The notes under the pieces were generated by a model that saw only the letters and a list, made by a program, of their open reading frames with translations, was not told where the DNA came from and searched no databases. The translations under genes were made by a program, and so were the position numbers. A stretch of DNA of 64,000 nt from Methylophaga thalassica (GTDB taxonomy: Bacteria > Pseudomonadota > Gammaproteobacteria > Nitrosococcales > Methylophagaceae), in NCBI RefSeq assembly GCF_030159795.1, contig NZ_BSND01000005.1, forward strand, positions 682,001 through 746,000, read 5' to 3'. How positions within the stretch are numbered: the stretch's first letter is position 1; each line of letters opens with the position of its first letter. Of this stretch, positions 61,375 through 64,000 are shown piece by piece.

Positions 61375-63036
61375 ATGAACGAAACCAGAATTCACGCTCT
61401 CCCACTTCATTTAGCCAATCAGATTGCGGCTGGTGAAGTCGTTGAGCGTCCCGCTTCCGTACTCAAAGAGCTTGTTGAAAACAGTATTGATGCCGATGCA
61501 AGCCAAATTGATATCGTCATTGAAGGCGCGGGAAGCCAACTGATTAAAGTCACCGATAATGGCAGTGGCATTCACCCTGAAGACTTAGCTTTAGCCTTAA
61601 GTCGTCATGCCACCAGTAAATTACATAGCAGCGAACAACTCAGCGTGATCGGTAGCTTAGGCTTTCGTGGTGAAGCATTACCCAGTATCGCTTCAGTGAC
61701 GCGTTTAAGCCTCACATCCAAGCAAGCCGAACAAGACTGTGCCTGGCAAGTGCGTTCAGATCAGTTACAGCCAGAGCCAGCAGCTCATCCAGATGGCACC
61801 ACCGTTAGTGTCGCGGAACTGTTTTTTAATTTACCGGCACGTCGTCGTTTTCTGCGAAGCAATAAAACCGAGCTTCACCATCTTATTACCACCTTCTATC
61901 GACTCGCATTAAGTCGCTTTGATATTGGTTTCAGTGCCCGTTTTGATGAACAGACTTCGATTAAATTACCTGCACTCAAGTCAGCTGATACGTACTCACA
62001 AAGACTGGTAAAAATCTGTGGTCAGGCCTTTGTTCGTGATGCCAACTACCTGGAACAGTCTTTTGAAGACATTCATTTATCTGGTTGGGTCAGCAAAGCC
62101 TCTGCCCACCGAGCTCAAACCGATGTGCAATATTTCTTCATCAATGGCCGTGTGATCAAGGACCGGGTGATTAATCATGCCATTCGTCAAGCCTATGGCG
62201 AATTGCTGCCATCTGGTCGCCAGGCAGCTTATGTTTTATACCTGACCATGCCGTTAGACCGTGTTGATGTCAATGTTCATCCAACCAAGCATGAAGTCCG
62301 TTTCAGAGATGCACGTTTAATCCATGGGCTTATCAACAAGGCAATTCAGGAAGCACTACAAGAAACTAAAGAAGAAAATAGTCGTCAGACGGAATTAACG
62401 CTGCCAGAAAATATACACATCAATGAGCAGGCGTCGACATATCAGGCAGAAACAACAACGATAGAAAAATCGGCCAGTCTTAAAAATAAGATGACGGTTC
62501 GAGCTGACTGGTCAGCCGCATCGATTTTACATAACCGTTTTATTGTTGTTCATGCTCCAGAACCGGCGCTGATTGATCTGCAACAAGCGGACAAACGTAT
62601 TCGCCAACAACAGTTTAAGCAAGCTATTCACAACAACACTGTGAGCTCCAGGCCGATTCTAGTCCCTCTTTGTTTTCCGCTGTCCGTCTCAGACATCAAT
62701 AAATTCCAGAATTTTAAAACCCGTTTATCTTCTTATGGCATTGAGTTTGAAGTGGATGACACTTCGCTGACAATTAAACGTATTCCATTTCTTTTATCGC
62801 AAGTCGCCTTGCCTGATTTAGTTAGCCGCTTAGCAGCAATACTCGATGACAAAAGCAGCGATAGTGACGCGTTAATCACCGATGAACTGATACGCTTAAT
62901 ACCGGATAATCCGATCCATAACCTTGAACAGGCAAAACCGATTATCGAACAGGTACTCAGTAATAGCATTGAAAAAACACAGTGCTATCGTAAACTTGAT
63001 CCCAGCTTACTGACTGGCTTATTCTCATCTTCATAA
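61375..63036 (+). CDS. mutL: DNA mismatch repair protein MutL
   Basis: Mismatch-repair ATPase that links MutS to nicking and unwinding. The GHKL ATPase domain is intact (IAAGEVVERPASVLKELVENSIDA, DNGSGI, TSKL, GFRGEAL). The 553-residue length and a C-terminal segment LIDLQQADKRI where endonuclease MutL has DQHAAHER suggest a form without the endonuclease site, like E. coli. No mutH is in the window. Confidence 0.95.
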   Translation: MNETRIHALPLHLANQIAAGEVVERPASVLKELVENSIDADASQIDIVIEGAGSQLIKVTDNGSGIHPEDLALALSRHATSKLHSSEQLSVIGSLGFRGEALPSIASVTRLSLTSKQAEQDCAWQVRSDQLQPEPAAHPDGTTVSVAELFFNLPARRRFLRSNKTELHHLITTFYRLALSRFDIGFSARFDEQTSIKLPALKSADTYSQRLVKICGQAFVRDANYLEQSFEDIHLSGWVSKASAHRAQTDVQYFFINGRVIKDRVINHAIRQAYGELLPSGRQAAYVLYLTMPLDRVDVNVHPTKHEVRFRDARLIHGLINKAIQEALQETKEENSRQTELTLPENIHINEQASTYQAETTTIEKSASLKNKMTVRADWSAASILHNRFIVVHAPEPALIDLQQADKRIRQQQFKQAIHNNTVSSRPILVPLCFPLSVSDINKFQNFKTRLSSYGIEFEVDDTSLTIKRIPFLLSQVALPDLVSRLAAILDDKSSDSDALITDELIRLIPDNPIHNLEQAKPIIEQVLSNSIEKTQCYRKLDPSLLTGLFSSS

Positions 63037-63064
63037 TAATGACATAACTTCAGAGAGAACTATT

Positions 63065-64000
63065 ATGGCTAAGTCTGCTCGTTCAGCCCCATCCCTTGTC
63101 CCGGCTATTCTTGCCTTAATCGTACTGGTCGGATTGGCGTATTTACTTTTTGCTGACTTACAACCCTCCCGCACCGAGCACACCGTTTCGCCCCCGATTG
63201 AAATTGAAGATCCGCAAATAGAAGAAGTCACCATCGAACCTGTTGCACCTCCCGAAGATCAACAAGCGATTACTGAGAAAGAAGCTGAACAATTTGTTGA
63301 CCACCTGGGTAGTAAAGCTGTCACGCTGGATGGCAAACAGGGTGAGTTCGTCCGTAAAGACGGTACGATTGTGATTCCAAAAGTAGAAAAACGTGACACA
63401 ACTATCGGTCAGCTACTAGCCGATAAAAGCCTTAGTCCTGACACCCCTGTCACCATCGAATACACCGAGACCGAAAAACAACAGACGACCATACAGGCAC
63501 TTGATGACAGCACTGAAGATAAAAACACGATTGTCACCATAGAAAAAGCTGACGGCAGCCAGCAACAAAGCCCATTGATAGATTTAATAAACGATAATAA
63601 TGTCGATAAAAATGCACAAATTACCGTGATTAACAAACAGCCCATTCAGAAAAAAACCACGATTGGTCAATTATCACAATCCGAACTCTCCCCCAAGCAG
63701 GCCATTCACGCAGAAATCGATCGCGGCTCTATCGAGTTGTCAGTGAATGATATTGTCAAATCCGGAGGTTTGGATGACAACGCATTGTTTTACCTGCATC
63801 GCGTTACCGAAGCCGATCGTCAGGGATTATGGGGCATTATTCAGTCAGGTTTGATTCAGCGTTTTCGCCAGGGCCTAACCCTTGAAGGCATAGGCATTAA
63901 TAAAGATTTGGTCCGAGTCACCATTCCTGCTGATGCCGATGAACCTTTACCCACCGGCCTAAGCTCATTTCTTGGCAAGATACTGAATAATAAAGTGGAA
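63065..64000 (+). CDS. Membrane-anchored protein with about 28-residue tandem repeats, function unknown (3' end outside window)
   Basis: The frame from ATG 63065 stays open to the window edge (312 codons, no stop). An N-terminal span (about residues 11-30) precedes a Pro/Glu-rich stretch (to about 65). From about 112 there are at least four or five degenerate repeats about 28-29 residues long, starting TTIGQLL (112), TTIQALD (141), PLIDLIN (170), TTIGQLS (198) and SVNDIVK (226). Each is followed by a charged turn and a beta-like segment (VTIEYTE, VTIEKAD, ITVINKQ, HAEIDRG). It follows mutL by 28 bases, where miaA is often found. I do not recognise the family. Confidence 0.7.
   Translation, partial: MAKSARSAPSLVPAILALIVLVGLAYLLFADLQPSRTEHTVSPPIEIEDPQIEEVTIEPVAPPEDQQAITEKEAEQFVDHLGSKAVTLDGKQGEFVRKDGTIVIPKVEKRDTTIGQLLADKSLSPDTPVTIEYTETEKQQTTIQALDDSTEDKNTIVTIEKADGSQQQSPLIDLINDNNVDKNAQITVINKQPIQKKTTIGQLSQSELSPKQAIHAEIDRGSIELSVNDIVKSGGLDDNALFYLHRVTEADRQGLWGIIQSGLIQRFRQGLTLEGIGINKDLVRVTIPADADEPLPTGLSSFLGKILNNKVE

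Overview
The window looks like chromosomal core sequence from a methylotrophic gammaproteobacterium, most likely Methylophaga or a close relative. The pointers are a lanthanide-type XoxF methanol dehydrogenase, a periplasmic MxaD-like protein, cytochrome c maturation by System II (ResB/CcsB), a SoxCD-like sulfite dehydrogenase, and gammaproteobacterial gene orders (mlaFEDCB-ibaG-murA-hisGDC; pilU-pilT/yggS-proC-yggT-metX-metW; ftsK-lolA-rarA; queG/nnrD-tsaE-amiB-mutL). The genus is inferred from content; no 16S rRNA gene is present. I found no insertion sequence, integrase, prophage or CRISPR array.

Layout. 1-5125: the 3' end of mltF, then a leftward block cytochrome c4, resB, ccsB, dsbA for periplasmic redox and cytochrome c assembly. 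5217-10330: engB, a soxC/soxD pair, glycogen phosphorylase and tRNA-Arg(CCG). 10498-16143: a small membrane protein, then pstSCAB behind a Pho-box-like site, ending in a Fic-like protein with an altered active site where phoU is often found. 16144-18985: xoxF with a structured leader and a structured, gene-poor downstream region. 18986-26851: an OmpA/TSP3 lipoprotein, pilTU, then yggS-proC-yggT-metX-metW-pyrE. 26855-35815: a TauE-like permease, a DUF4124-like protein, and a long leftward run mlaFEDCB-ibaG-murA-hisG-hisD-hisC. 36032-38334: MxaD-like protein, YVTN propeller lipoprotein and rsmJ. 38336-42655: ftsK-lolA-rarA (leftward). 42790-46861: trxB, uspA, an LplT-like transporter, a diguanylate cyclase and a small cytochrome c. 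46863-56780: M48 protease, orn, a tightly packed photorepair cluster (DUF2256, DnaQ-GIY-YIG fusion, FeS photolyase, class I photolyase), a histidine kinase and a chemoreceptor. 56835-64000: queG, nnrD-tsaE-amiB-mutL, and the start of an unrecognised membrane-anchored protein built from about 28-residue repeats.

How the genes fit together. XoxF, cytochrome c4, the small c-type cytochromes, SoxCD and the System II and DsbA machinery all serve periplasmic electron transfer from C1 and sulfur substrates. The most interesting places are the degenerate Fic protein tied to pst, the photorepair cluster with two predicted Fe-S proteins inserted between orn and queG, the MxaD/propeller pair, the xoxF leader and the possible structured RNA after xoxF, and the repeat protein at the right edge.
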